DNA from: CAZJBS01 sp964544475
GTDB lineage: Bacteria > CLD3 > SB21
Length of the DNA stretch: 64,000 nt
NCBI GenBank assembly: GCA_964544475.1
Contig: CAZJBS010000010.1
Location: forward strand, 37,054-101,053
Reading direction: 5' to 3'
In this document: piece by piece, positions 35,663 to 42,673 of the stretch
Numbering within the stretch: position 1 is the stretch's first letter
Layout: the number at the start of each line of letters is the position of its first letter
Notes under the pieces: generated by a model
Told to the model about the DNA's origin: nothing
The model's database searches: none
What the model saw: only the letters and a program-made list of their open reading frames with translations
Position numbers and translations under genes: made by a program

Positions 35663-36274
35663 ATGGCACCCTATCAGAGAATTCCCATATGGGAGAACCG
35701 GCTGCGCGTGAAGCGTCTTTGGCAGTTTCGAGAGGCTCTGCAACTGTACTTCGCCGCTTATTCAGCCTCGCGAGTATCGTTTAGCGATTCTCACAGACAC
35801 CATCGCGTAACTGTGAACTTACAAATACACTCCGTCTATTCCATGGTTCAAGATGCAGGAATTGATACTTCGTTTTCTGGGCCTCATCGGTCATCATCTG
35901 TCACTCTTGATCGAAAGGCGGATCTTGTTCTAGACGTATTCTCTTTGGTAGATCTCAACATCGATCCCCAGTACCTTGGAGATTGTATTGTAAGAGCTAT
36001 TGGTAAGTACAATGACGACCGCGCAAGAGCCGTTTTGCGAACGATCAATCCGTTGTTCTGGGCGGGTAAGCTGGTTGATGCCGTTCTTGATCTGCCATTG
36101 AAACTTTTGCGGAGCTTCGGTATCAAAGTACCCAAAATTGAAGACACACTTGCCGGCAGAGTTATTGGCGGACTGCTCAAGTCTGTGACTTATCTGGCCG
36201 CCTTTCTGACTGTCGCCGAAAAGCTGGGCTATCTTGAGACATTCAAAGGTTTTCTTAAATCTGCGTCACCCTGA
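35663..36274 (+). CDS. Unknown cassette protein
   Basis: 203 residues, ATG start. The middle is rich in His and beta-like (SDSHRHHRVTVNLQIHSVYSMVQDAGIDTSF), followed by helices and a weakly hydrophobic C-terminal stretch (VIGGLLKSVTYLAAFLTVAEKLGYLETF). No family recognised and no catalytic motif seen. It is the only gene of cassette 6, whose two ends mirror each other over 24 positions with three mismatches (35624 and 36279-36302). Confidence 0.68.
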   Translation: MAPYQRIPIWENRLRVKRLWQFREALQLYFAAYSASRVSFSDSHRHHRVTVNLQIHSVYSMVQDAGIDTSFSGPHRSSSVTLDRKADLVLDVFSLVDLNIDPQYLGDCIVRAIGKYNDDRARAVLRTINPLFWAGKLVDAVLDLPLKLLRSFGIKVPKIEDTLAGRVIGGLLKSVTYLAAFLTVAEKLGYLETFKGFLKSASP

Positions 36275-36295
36275 AACTGAGGGCGCAGTCAATGC

Positions 36296-36583
36296 GCATA
36301 ACACCTTAAAAGAGTTCGAAGTCAATAGAAAAAGCCCTCCCGTGGCGACCGGGTCGCCTATTTTGTTGGCTTTTTGCTTCGATAACCGATGGGCCGACGC
36401 CTGGCATGTCTTTACGAATGGTGAAGCAAGTTGCATCGACATCCATGACGATACGAATTGAAAATACGATTGAACCCATGGCCGAGACTTCACCCATGCC
36501 CTGCGCGAAGCCAAGGAATCCTCAAGGTAGGATTTGTCAGATGCGGCTTGCAGGGTACGGCGTGTATCGGCGGGACGTTATCC
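36296..36583 (+). repeat. attC-like site F (long type)
   Basis: Starts with R'' GCATAAC (36296-36302) and ends with R' GTTATCC (36577-36583). It contains a hairpin ending in T5 (AAAAAGCC 36329-36336 with GGCTTTTT 36368-36375, inner stem GGCGACC/GGTCGCC) that looks like an intrinsic terminator, and a second R''-like GATAAC (36381-36386). Site G (38026-38313) is a close copy along its whole length, and site H copies its first 95 bases. Confidence 0.75.
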
Positions 36584-36618
36584 GACACCCCCAAAACAGT
36601 GCTCAAAAGAGGTATCAA

Positions 36619-37128
36619 ATGAATTTGCCAGAAGATCGTAATCGCACTTTATCCCAGTTTCGAGAAGGGCCGATGCTACTCGACAAGACTGTCAGCGATC
36701 TGCAAGACTCCGAATTGGATCTCATTCCTACCGAAGGTGGATGGTCTATTCGACAGATCGTCCATCACATTGTGGATGGGGATGATATTTGGAAGTTTGG
36801 TATCAAGATGGCCATTGGTAACGAACAGGCTGAATTTTCACTGGAATGGTACTCCTCACAGACGCAAGATACTTGGGCTGATCGATGGGCGTACACCCAA
36901 AGATCAATTGGTACGTCGTTGTCTTTACTGAAAGCTATTCGGGAACATGTACTTCAACTACTGGAAAGCGTGCCTGATTCGTGGAGTCGGAAGGTATTTG
37001 TGCGTACAAAACAGGATGAAATTGAACAAGTACCTATTGGTCTTATCATTCAAATGCAGACTGACCATTTATTGCACCACCTGGAACGGATACGTTCCAT
37101 TTTGCGGGAAGGGGGCGTCGCCTATTGA
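36619..37128 (+). CDS. DinB-like four-helix protein
   Basis: 169 residues from the ATG at 36619 (AGAGGT 7 bases upstream). The segments GGWSIRQIVHHIVDGDDIWKFGI and IIQMQTDHLLHHLERIRSIL fit the DinB/DfsB metal-binding four-helix bundle, with His from helices two and four. Members bind divalent metal and many are thiol-dependent transferases, but none is assigned here. The 3' end of the gene lies on a fragment of the long attC repeat. Confidence 0.8.
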   Translation: MNLPEDRNRTLSQFREGPMLLDKTVSDLQDSELDLIPTEGGWSIRQIVHHIVDGDDIWKFGIKMAIGNEQAEFSLEWYSSQTQDTWADRWAYTQRSIGTSLSLLKAIREHVLQLLESVPDSWSRKVFVRTKQDEIEQVPIGLIIQMQTDHLLHHLERIRSILREGGVAY

Positions 37129-37150
37129 ATGTTCGATAGTCGATGGGCCG
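37117..37150 (+). repeat. Decayed long-type attC remnant overlapping the DinB-like stop
   Basis: GTCGCCTATT (37117-37126) and TTCGATAGTCGATGGGCCG (37132-37150) match parts of site F (36353-36362 and 36378-36396, 17 of 19 in the second block), but the bases between are deleted. The remaining 37151-37422 shows only a further 15-base match (CCGGGTTTCGGCGCG) to the repeat region at 39130 and no gene. Confidence 0.6.
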
Positions 37151-37422
37151 ATTTCCGCGAAGGAGTAGAGACCGGGTTTCGGCGCGAAGGCACTGGAAAC
37201 AGGGGACTATCCGATTGTTTTGCGTATCCTTGCTCAATTGAGGTTTTCCCGCCCCTTGGAAAAAACGCCGAAGAAGCCCCGGAGTCTGCTGTGACACTTG
37301 GCGGAAAGCGTGGTACAGTCGCGCGTGCTCGGGGCGTGTGCCCGCGAAATCGTCAGACACGACCTGTTTGCGTTTTAGTCTGTTGTTGCGTATGTTGGCG
37401 CAGGAACAATGAGGAATCCGCC

Positions 37423-37665
37423 ATGCGTAAAGTATCAAAACACATGAAACGAATCACTGTAAACCCGGACATTTGTCACGGCAAGCCTACCATCCGAAAT
37501 ATGCGCTATCCGGTCGAAAGCATTCTTGAATTATTGAGCGCTGGCATGACCAATGATGATATCCTGAGCGATTATCCTGATTTGGAGATGGATGATATTC
37601 TGGCCTGTTTGGCCTATGCGTCGAATATTACAAAAGTGAAGAGCATGCATAGGCTTGTTTCATGA
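37423..37665 (+). CDS. DUF433 protein (antitoxin-like)
   Basis: 80 residues from ATG 37423 (GAGG upstream; ATG 37444 is an alternative). ITVNPDICHGKPTIRNMRYPVESILELLSAGMTNDDILSDYPDLEMDDILACLAYA is the complete DUF433 pattern, a small helix-turn-helix-like family. It overlaps the DUF5615 gene by 4 bases (ATGA). Such pairs are regarded as toxin-antitoxin modules, with DUF433 as the likely antitoxin. Confidence 0.9.
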   Translation: MRKVSKHMKRITVNPDICHGKPTIRNMRYPVESILELLSAGMTNDDILSDYPDLEMDDILACLAYASNITKVKSMHRLVS

Positions 37666-38015
37666 AGTTTTTGGTTGACGCTCAACTACCAAAACGACTT
37701 GCAGAGTATCTCATGGAGCGCGGACATGACGCGGTTCATACCATTGACTTGCCAAAGAAAAACAGAACGCCCGACAGTGTGCTTCGGAGAATTTCCGTAA
37801 CTCAAAAACGCGTAGTCATTACAAAAGATCATGATTTTCTCGACAGTTATCTCATCAGGAAAGAACCATACAAAGTCCTGCTTGTAACGGCGGGCAACAT
37901 GCGCAACACAGAGTTGTTGCTCGTATTTCAGAAGAACCTGGATGAACTGCTTGACGAGTTGAAAGAGAATCACGTAGTCGAAGTAAGTCGTACTTCGCTA
38001 ATAGTTCATTTCTAG
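37662..38015 (+). CDS. DUF5615 PIN-like protein (putative toxin)
   Basis: 117 residues. KFLVDAQLPKRLAEYLMERGHDAVHTIDL and VVITKDHDFLDSYLIRKEPYKVLLVTAGNM give the acidic residues (Asp at about 6 and the KDxDF motif) of the Mut7-C/PIN-like DUF5615 fold. By family it would be an RNase toxin held by the upstream DUF433 protein. Translationally coupled to it. Confidence 0.9.
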   Translation: MKFLVDAQLPKRLAEYLMERGHDAVHTIDLPKKNRTPDSVLRRISVTQKRVVITKDHDFLDSYLIRKEPYKVLLVTAGNMRNTELLLVFQKNLDELLDELKENHVVEVSRTSLIVHF

Positions 38016-38025
38016 TAAGAGCCTG

Positions 38026-38313
38026 CCATAACTCCTTCAGAAAATTCGAAGTCAATAGAAAAATCCCTCCCGTGGCGACGGGGTCGCCTATTTTGTTGAT
38101 TTTTTGCTTCGATAACCGATGGGCCGATGCCAGGCCTATCTTTACGAATGGTGAAGCAAGTTGCATCGACATCCATGACGATACGAATTCCACATATGAA
38201 TAAACCAAAAACCGAGACTTCGCCCATGTCCGGCGCGAAGCCAAGGAATCCTCAAGGTAGGATTTGTCAGATGCGGCTTGCAGGGCACGGCGTGTATCGG
38301 AGGGGCGTTATCC
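38026..38313 (+). repeat. attC-like site G (long type, near-copy of F)
   Basis: R'' CCATAAC (38026-38032) to R' GTTATCC (38307-38313). It aligns with site F throughout. The outer hairpin is kept although one base pair differs: AAAAATC (38059-38065) with GATTTTT (38098-38104), a T-A pair where F has G-C. Its R'' does not mirror the start of the preceding unit at 36577, as expected if that unit is a fusion of two cassettes. Confidence 0.75.
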
Positions 38314-38331
38314 GACATGACCCTGTGAACG

Positions 38332-38727
38332 TTAAGCCTTCGATTTAACGCAATGTTCTTTGATCCATTTTGATAGTTGGGCTTTACTGAGCCGGCCGTC
38401 CGCAAGTTCCATCATCGTGGCGTAGGCTTCTTCTTCGGCTGCGGTGATTTCCCATCCGTTCTTCTGGAGGAAGATGTCCATAACGACAAGGGCGACCCGC
38501 TTGTTCCCGTCAACAAAAGGATGATTCCTGCAGAGATGGAAACCATAAGCGGCTGCCTTATCGAAGATAGTTTTGTGAAGGAACTTTCCTCCGATCGTCA
38601 TCCTTGGTTGGGCTAAGGCGGAATCGAGAAGCTTTTCATCACGAATACCCAAGGATCCACCGTATCGCTGGATCAAATCTACATGGATGATTGGCACAAT
38701 CTCCGGCGGGACGAATTTAACGGCCAT
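38332..38727 (-). CDS. doc: Doc/Fic-family death-on-curing toxin
   Basis: 131 residues. The Fic signature HPFVDGNKR (residues 69-77) is complete, preceded by the Doc-type N-terminus (IIHVDLIQRYGGSLGIRDEKLLDSALAQP). Doc toxins phosphorylate elongation factor Tu. The start overlaps the stop of the AbrB-like antitoxin gene by one base (TAATG). The pair runs against the direction of the other cassettes. Confidence 0.93.
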   Translation of the reverse strand: MAVKFVPPEIVPIIHVDLIQRYGGSLGIRDEKLLDSALAQPRMTIGGKFLHKTIFDKAAAYGFHLCRNHPFVDGNKRVALVVMDIFLQKNGWEITAAEEEAYATMMELADGRLSKAQLSKWIKEHCVKSKA

Positions 38728-38951
38728 TACTTCGCCAACTTATGCAGGGCATTACGATACTTTTTGTTTGACCTTTCATAAGCGTTAGCCCAATCGGCAA
38801 ACTTTGGATTGAAGGGCGTAAGAACGATACCATCCTCGGTTTGGATGAGGTGAAGCTCGTCGCCCTCATTCAGGTGATAATTCTCGATGACTGTCTTAGG
38901 CAGCGTAATACCCAAACTATTTCCGACTTTACGGACGACCGTTTTTTGCAT
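38727..38951 (-). CDS. AbrB/MazE-type antitoxin
   Basis: 74 residues: swapped-hairpin DNA-binding domain TVVRKVGNSLGITLPKTVIENYHLNEGDELHLIQTEDGIVLTPF at the N-terminus and a polar toxin-binding tail (FADWANAYERSNKKYRNALHKLAK). An SpoVT/AbrB antitoxin with a Doc toxin is a known combination. It should repress its own operon; the upstream gap to 39033 is AT-rich. Confidence 0.92.
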   Translation of the reverse strand: MQKTVVRKVGNSLGITLPKTVIENYHLNEGDELHLIQTEDGIVLTPFNPKFADWANAYERSNKKYRNALHKLAK

Positions 38952-39033
38952 GATTGTTCACCTTCCATTTTTATGAATTATAACACTTGTATTACATACA
39001 TTCAAGTTGAGAATTGTTGCTCAGCGTCACGTC

Positions 39034-39145
39034 GCCTAACACCTTAAGAAAGTTCGAAGTCAATAGAAAAAGCTCTCCTGTGGCGACGGAGTCGCCTGTT
39101 TTGTTGTTTTTCGCTTCGATAGGCGACAGCCGGGTTTCGGCGCGC
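39034..39145 (+). repeat. attC-like site H, truncated
   Basis: Begins with R'' GCCTAAC (39034-39040) and follows sites F and G for about 95 bases, including the inner stem GGCGAC/GTCGCC, then runs into REP-like repeats; no R' box follows. The sequence ending at 39040 partly mirrors the cassette 8 start at 38307 (about 16 of 21 positions), supporting 38307 to about 39040 as the AbrB/Doc cassette. Confidence 0.68.
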
Positions 39146-39680
39146 AGACATCTACCGCTCTCCGAGTGGTCTGCCGAAGGCAGACTGTATCGAGGGGAGC
39201 AATGGCCTGGCGACCACGCTCTGTCCTGTCACACCCGCGGAAGCGTGTGTCTCCGTGCTTCATTGAGGCTCCCGCTTACCTTCGACGGGTTCAGGGCAAG
39301 TCGCCACAGCGGCAGGTGCTTGATGCTTTCAGAGCCACTTTCTTTTTGTTGCGCCAAAATGGTGCATTCGTTCAGTCGGCGATCCCCCTTGTAATGTCAC
39401 ACCCGCGGAAGCGGGTGTCTCTGTGCTTCATTGAGGTTCCCGCTTACCTTCGTCCGCGAGGCGCATCTACGATTTTCTCCTCTGTCACGCTCTCCATTTC
39501 GCAGACCCCTCCCTTGCCCTCCCCTTGAAGGGGAGGGTCAGGGTGGGGTTCATCGCGTTTCGGCGCGCAGACATCTACCGCTCCCCGAGTGGTCTGCCGA
39601 AGGCAGACTGTATCGAGGGGAGCAATGGCCTGGCGACCACGCTCTGTCCTGTCACACCCGCGGAAGCGGGTGTCTCCGGT
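39135..39680. repeat. Cluster of REP-like dispersed repeats
   Basis: A block of about 120 bases (39135-39252) recurs almost exactly at 39557-39676. Within and between the copies the hairpin ACACCCGCGGAAGCGGGTGT type occurs three times (about 39231, 39398, 39655), and CCCTCCCCTTGAAGGGGAGGG type at about 39516-39536. Frames open in this region have repeat-derived composition and are not genes. Confidence 0.75.
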
Positions 39681-39700
39681 CTCACACACCAGAATGGCGC

Positions 39701-39730
39701 TTGACAAAGTCAACTCCCTGACTCTATATT
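39701..39730 (+). promoter_or_regulatory. Plus-strand promoter upstream of the 261-residue cassette protein
   Basis: TTGACA (39701-39706), 18 bases, TATATT (39725-39730), about 200 bases before the next gene. It gives this gene its own promoter. The leader (39737-39928) holds a small CGTCT/AGACG hairpin and a 43-codon frame from 39768 without a ribosome site. Confidence 0.65.
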
Positions 39731-39928
39731 CTCTTTGTAGTCCCGTCTAAAAGACGAGCATCGTAGAATGGAAGAATCCAACGCAACGACAGCGAAGACC
39801 ATGCCGAATCAACGCAGTGGCTCACTTAATATAGAAAAGACAGCGACGGATATTATGCGACAAACGTGCCGTCGCGTCAGTCTATGTGGAACAGTCTAAT
39901 CAATGGTTAAGCGGGAGGATGCGTAGCA

Positions 39929-40714
39929 GTGCCTGTCAATCGACCTTACCGCAGGACTTGTCGCCAGTTCGTCGACGGACACTACACAGCAGGCGGGCGG
40001 TGGGAGTACATGGTCCATCCAAAATTTGCCCAATCGCCTGAACATTACGTTCGCGCGTTCCTGATCATCCTCAAGGATCTTCAAGAGCTTTTCGACTTTG
40101 TCGAACCGGCCCACAAGAACCTGACCTGTTACTCGTATCGAATTCACGCTCTTTTACTGCGCACCTGCGTCGAGGTTGAGGCGAACTGCAAGGCTATCCT
40201 CAAAGAGAACGGATATGTGAGACCGGGCGATTGGAACATGGGGGACTACAGGAAGATAGAAAAGACACACCTCTTGTCCGGATACGAGGTAAAGGTGCCC
40301 ACTTGGACCGGAACGGCTGCGCTAAGGGTGCCATTTAAGGCATGGGCAACCGGAGGTTCGATTGCCTGGTATAACGCATATAACACAACAAAACATGACC
40401 GGCACTCACAGTTCGAGGAAGCAACGTTTGAGCATCTGATCGATGCTTGTTGTGGTCTGCTGGTAGTACTATCCGCTCAATTCGAGTCTAATGATTTTTC
40501 GCCGGGCAACACCTTGTTGGCCGTTGGGGGGCCGAACGACGGTATGAAAAGTGGTATAGGCGGGTTCTTTCGTGTGCGATTCCCCAGCAATTGGCCAAAT
40601 GAACTGCGCTATGACTTCGACTGGCAGCAGCTGAAGCATGAGGCCGATCCGTTCCAGGCAATTGACTACTCCGCAATCGCCCAACAATTGGATGCAGCCG
40701 ACACAAATGGATAA
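39929..40714 (+). CDS. Unknown cassette protein, HEPN-like helical type
   Basis: 261 residues from GTG 39929 (GGGAGG upstream); ATG 40010 is an alternative. The middle is helical (HALLLRTCVEVEANCKAIL) and followed by IAWYNAYNTTKHDRHSQFEEAT, a KHDR-containing motif I have seen in unnamed HEPN-like proteins. The C-terminal 70 residues look like a separate small domain. No function is established. It carries its own promoter. Confidence 0.72.
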   Translation: MPVNRPYRRTCRQFVDGHYTAGGRWEYMVHPKFAQSPEHYVRAFLIILKDLQELFDFVEPAHKNLTCYSYRIHALLLRTCVEVEANCKAILKENGYVRPGDWNMGDYRKIEKTHLLSGYEVKVPTWTGTAALRVPFKAWATGGSIAWYNAYNTTKHDRHSQFEEATFEHLIDACCGLLVVLSAQFESNDFSPGNTLLAVGGPNDGMKSGIGGFFRVRFPSNWPNELRYDFDWQQLKHEADPFQAIDYSAIAQQLDAADTNG

Positions 40715-40758
40715 AGTGCCATTTCAGATACGTGGGGAGTCCGCTGCTGATGCTGAGC

Positions 40759-40765
40759 GTTAGGC
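40759..40765 (+). repeat. R'-like box GTTAGGC
   Basis: GTTAGGC at a gene junction, 45 bases after one gene and 21 bases before the next start. The preceding CCGCTGCTGATGCTGAGC resembles the element at 41371-41388. No R'' partner is visible close by; its 10 bases GTTAGGCGAC are the exact mirror of the R'' of site H. Confidence 0.45.
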
Positions 40766-40785
40766 GACCTCACTACGCAAATACA

Positions 40786-41277
40786 ATGAACATTCGGCAA
40801 ATCCTAATTATTGCAGCTGTTCTATTGCTGCCTACTGCTATGCATTCGCAGTCAATTACAGAGAGTGCGGATACTTCGCTCGTCAATCCGTTGCTACCTG
40901 TCGCCGTGGACTCAATGAATCATTGGCAGTATCGAAAAAGCACGACATATGATCTCGATAAAGATGGAACCCGAGAAACAATTACGATCTTAGCGAACGT
41001 TGAGAAATCCCCTTCGGGTCAACTGGCGTGGGACGATGGTCAACCCTGGGAAGTAAGAATAGAGGAACCCGACGGAACGCGAACCCGTGCTTTTGCCCAG
41101 TTCGTTCAATTAGGCAAGATTACGGGGTACATTACCCACCAGGACGGTCATCCAACGCTATTTCTCTTAGAGCAAGCAGGTTCAGGCCTTCGAGGGTTTG
41201 AGATTACATACTCTGGGCCTAATAAGATCAAATCGAAGGTGATATTTGTAAGAACCATCGAAGGGATCGTCAGGTGA
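40786..41277 (+). CDS. Unknown secreted cassette protein
   Basis: 163 residues from ATG 40786, chosen because it opens a signal peptide (MNIRQILIIAAVLLLPTAMHSQS); the upstream GTG frame crosses the recombination box. The mature part contains YDLDKDGTRETITILANV, a calcium-loop-like DxDxDG repeat, and an Asp/Gly-rich beta pattern. No family assigned. It is the last gene of the array. Confidence 0.7.
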   Translation: MNIRQILIIAAVLLLPTAMHSQSITESADTSLVNPLLPVAVDSMNHWQYRKSTTYDLDKDGTRETITILANVEKSPSGQLAWDDGQPWEVRIEEPDGTRTRAFAQFVQLGKITGYITHQDGHPTLFLLEQAGSGLRGFEITYSGPNKIKSKVIFVRTIEGIVR

Positions 41278-41357
41278 CAAAATGATCGTTTGCCACGCAA
41301 AATAATTAAGAAACTAGAATGGACTTCAACTGCGTTCGCACGACATTTACCAACGAA

Positions 41358-41395
41358 CTATAACATGACGCCGCCGCTGATGCCGAGCATTAAGC
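41358..41395 (+). repeat. Possible terminal attC remnant
   Basis: CTATAAC (41358-41364) and ATTAAGC (41389-41395) flank CCGCCGCTGATGCCGAGC, which resembles the sequence before the 40759 box. Too short for a working site. The rest of 41278-41575 shows no gene. Confidence 0.35.
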
Positions 41396-41575
41396 ACAAT
41401 ATCTAGCCGCAGACGGAATACAACTCAAGGCGCTTGTGGCAAATGTGGAGGAAGCGCTCAGCGCGCGAGACATCCGCAACAGACGTGCACCGATCTTTGA
41501 ATAACAATGAATGTAACAGTGTTTTCCCGACCTCAAGTTTCCTGGGGTGAGGGCGTATCGCCGGCATCTCTGTCT

Positions 41576-42526
41576 TCAATGAACCTTGAATTGAGCCGCA
41601 TGCAGTACCGTGCCGGAGGGATCGACGACTTCGACGCTCCATGAACCCGTTCGTCCGCTGATCGTACGATAGGCGTAGGTCCGCATCGGGTTGTATTTGA
41701 TGTCCAGTTGCACGTCGCCGATGGATTGGCCGTTGTAATACCACTTCACTTTGACATAGCGCCCCTGTCCGCCGGAGACTCTCATCCAGCAATAGACTTT
41801 GCCGGCGTCGGCCGCAAAGGACGTGCTCTCGCCGACAATTTCCATTTTGTTGACGTTGAGCCCGAATTTGAGGGATTCCACTTTCATGCCGTTCGACGTG
41901 ACGCCGGAGATCGTTTTGACGGATGTTGTTTTCGCGGTATCCGTGACGATTTTGGATTGCGACGTCGATTTGGCCGTATTGGTCGTGGCGGCGCCTGTTT
42001 TGGAAGTCGTTGTTTTCTGGCCCAGTTTCGCATTGGGCCGGGTGATGCCGTAGACGCTGGACAAATCGTAAGGAAGATAACGGGCCGGCTGGCGGCGATT
42101 TTCCCCGCCATAACTCAGCATCAGGCCGATTTTTCCTTCGTAATCAATCCAATCCACGAAAATGGCGCTGTGCTCGATGTCCCCGTACGAATGATTGACG
42201 TAATACAACCAGTCGCCGCTCTTGATCTGGCCGATGTCCGCATAAGGACCGGCTTTGGCCGTTTTGAATATTTGCTCACGCTTTCCGTACGCATAGCCGG
42301 CACGGTCATAGACGGCGTTGGCGTAATCCCAGCAACCGCCCGGCAGAATTTCGCCGTTGACCAGCGTCATCACCCGCCCGGTTTCGAGGACCACCCGGCC
42401 GTCTTCCGGCGCCGTGCTCTCGGCTTTCTTCAACATGATCTCGTAATCCGACGATTCGTCGTATTCCTGCGCCGACACCGGAAAAACCAGGACGCTTATC
42501 CAGATCAACCAGATCCATTTTTTCAT
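41576..42526 (-). CDS. NlpC/CHAP-like secreted protein with DUF2914 domain
   Basis: 316 residues from ATG 42526 (GGAG 9 bases upstream; an ATG five codons earlier contains that site). After a signal peptide (MKKWIWLIWISVLVFPVSAQ), a papain-like fold is suggested by GGCWDYANAVYDRAGY (possible catalytic Cys) and HSAIFVDWIDYEGKIGLML (possible His). A Thr/Ser/Lys linker follows, then a C-terminal DUF2914 beta-domain (VYCWMRVSGGQGRYVKVKWYYNG ... GSWSVEVVDPSGTVLHAAQFKV). Probably a cell-wall-associated hydrolase or binding protein; activity is inferred. Confidence 0.75.
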   Translation of the reverse strand: MKKWIWLIWISVLVFPVSAQEYDESSDYEIMLKKAESTAPEDGRVVLETGRVMTLVNGEILPGGCWDYANAVYDRAGYAYGKREQIFKTAKAGPYADIGQIKSGDWLYYVNHSYGDIEHSAIFVDWIDYEGKIGLMLSYGGENRRQPARYLPYDLSSVYGITRPNAKLGQKTTTSKTGAATTNTAKSTSQSKIVTDTAKTTSVKTISGVTSNGMKVESLKFGLNVNKMEIVGESTSFAADAGKVYCWMRVSGGQGRYVKVKWYYNGQSIGDVQLDIKYNPMRTYAYRTISGRTGSWSVEVVDPSGTVLHAAQFKVH

Positions 42527-42618
42527 CTTCTTGTACTCCATTTGACGCTATTGAAAGACCAAGTCAACAAATCGGGAAATTTTTTCAAAACAAAACACAG
42601 GCGGATGGGGTCCAATGC

Positions 42619-42650
42619 AAAAAAAGCTGCGCAGTGGCCGCAGCTTTTTT
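42619..42650 (-). terminator. Bidirectional intrinsic terminator after rho
   Basis: AAAAAAGCTGCG and CGCAGCTTTTTT-type arms (42619-42631 and 42638-42650) with a 6-base loop give a stem flanked by A and T runs on either side, so it can stop transcription in both directions. It lies 24 bases beyond the rho stop. Confidence 0.9.
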
Positions 42651-42673
42651 GAAGTCAACGTTCCTGCTTGTCC

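Larger units (their letters stand above)
29247..41395 (+). mobile_element. Integron-type gene cassette array without integrase in view (CALIN)
   Basis: About 12 kb in which 11 to 12 mostly plus-strand genes are separated by sites showing the attC signature: an R'' box (RYYYAAC-like, here GCATAAC, ACATAAC or GATAAC), a left inverted arm, a variable loop, the complementary arm, and R' (GTTRRRY-like). In cassettes 1, 2, 3, 4, 6 and, less well, 8, the sequence after the opening GTT is the reverse complement of the sequence ending at the R'' of that same cassette, over 17-24 nt, which fixes the boundaries independently. Codon choice and base content look more AT-rich than the flanks. No tyrosine recombinase of the IntI type is encoded in the window. 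Confidence 0.85.

Noticed and set aside
39060..39721. Several overlapping frames of 60-126 codons
   Set aside because: They follow the REP-like repeats and attC fragment and are mirrored on both strands; none has a ribosome site or family pattern.
41708..42652. 314-codon plus-strand frame
   Set aside because: Antisense shadow of the NlpC/DUF2914 gene; no ribosome site and unnatural composition.
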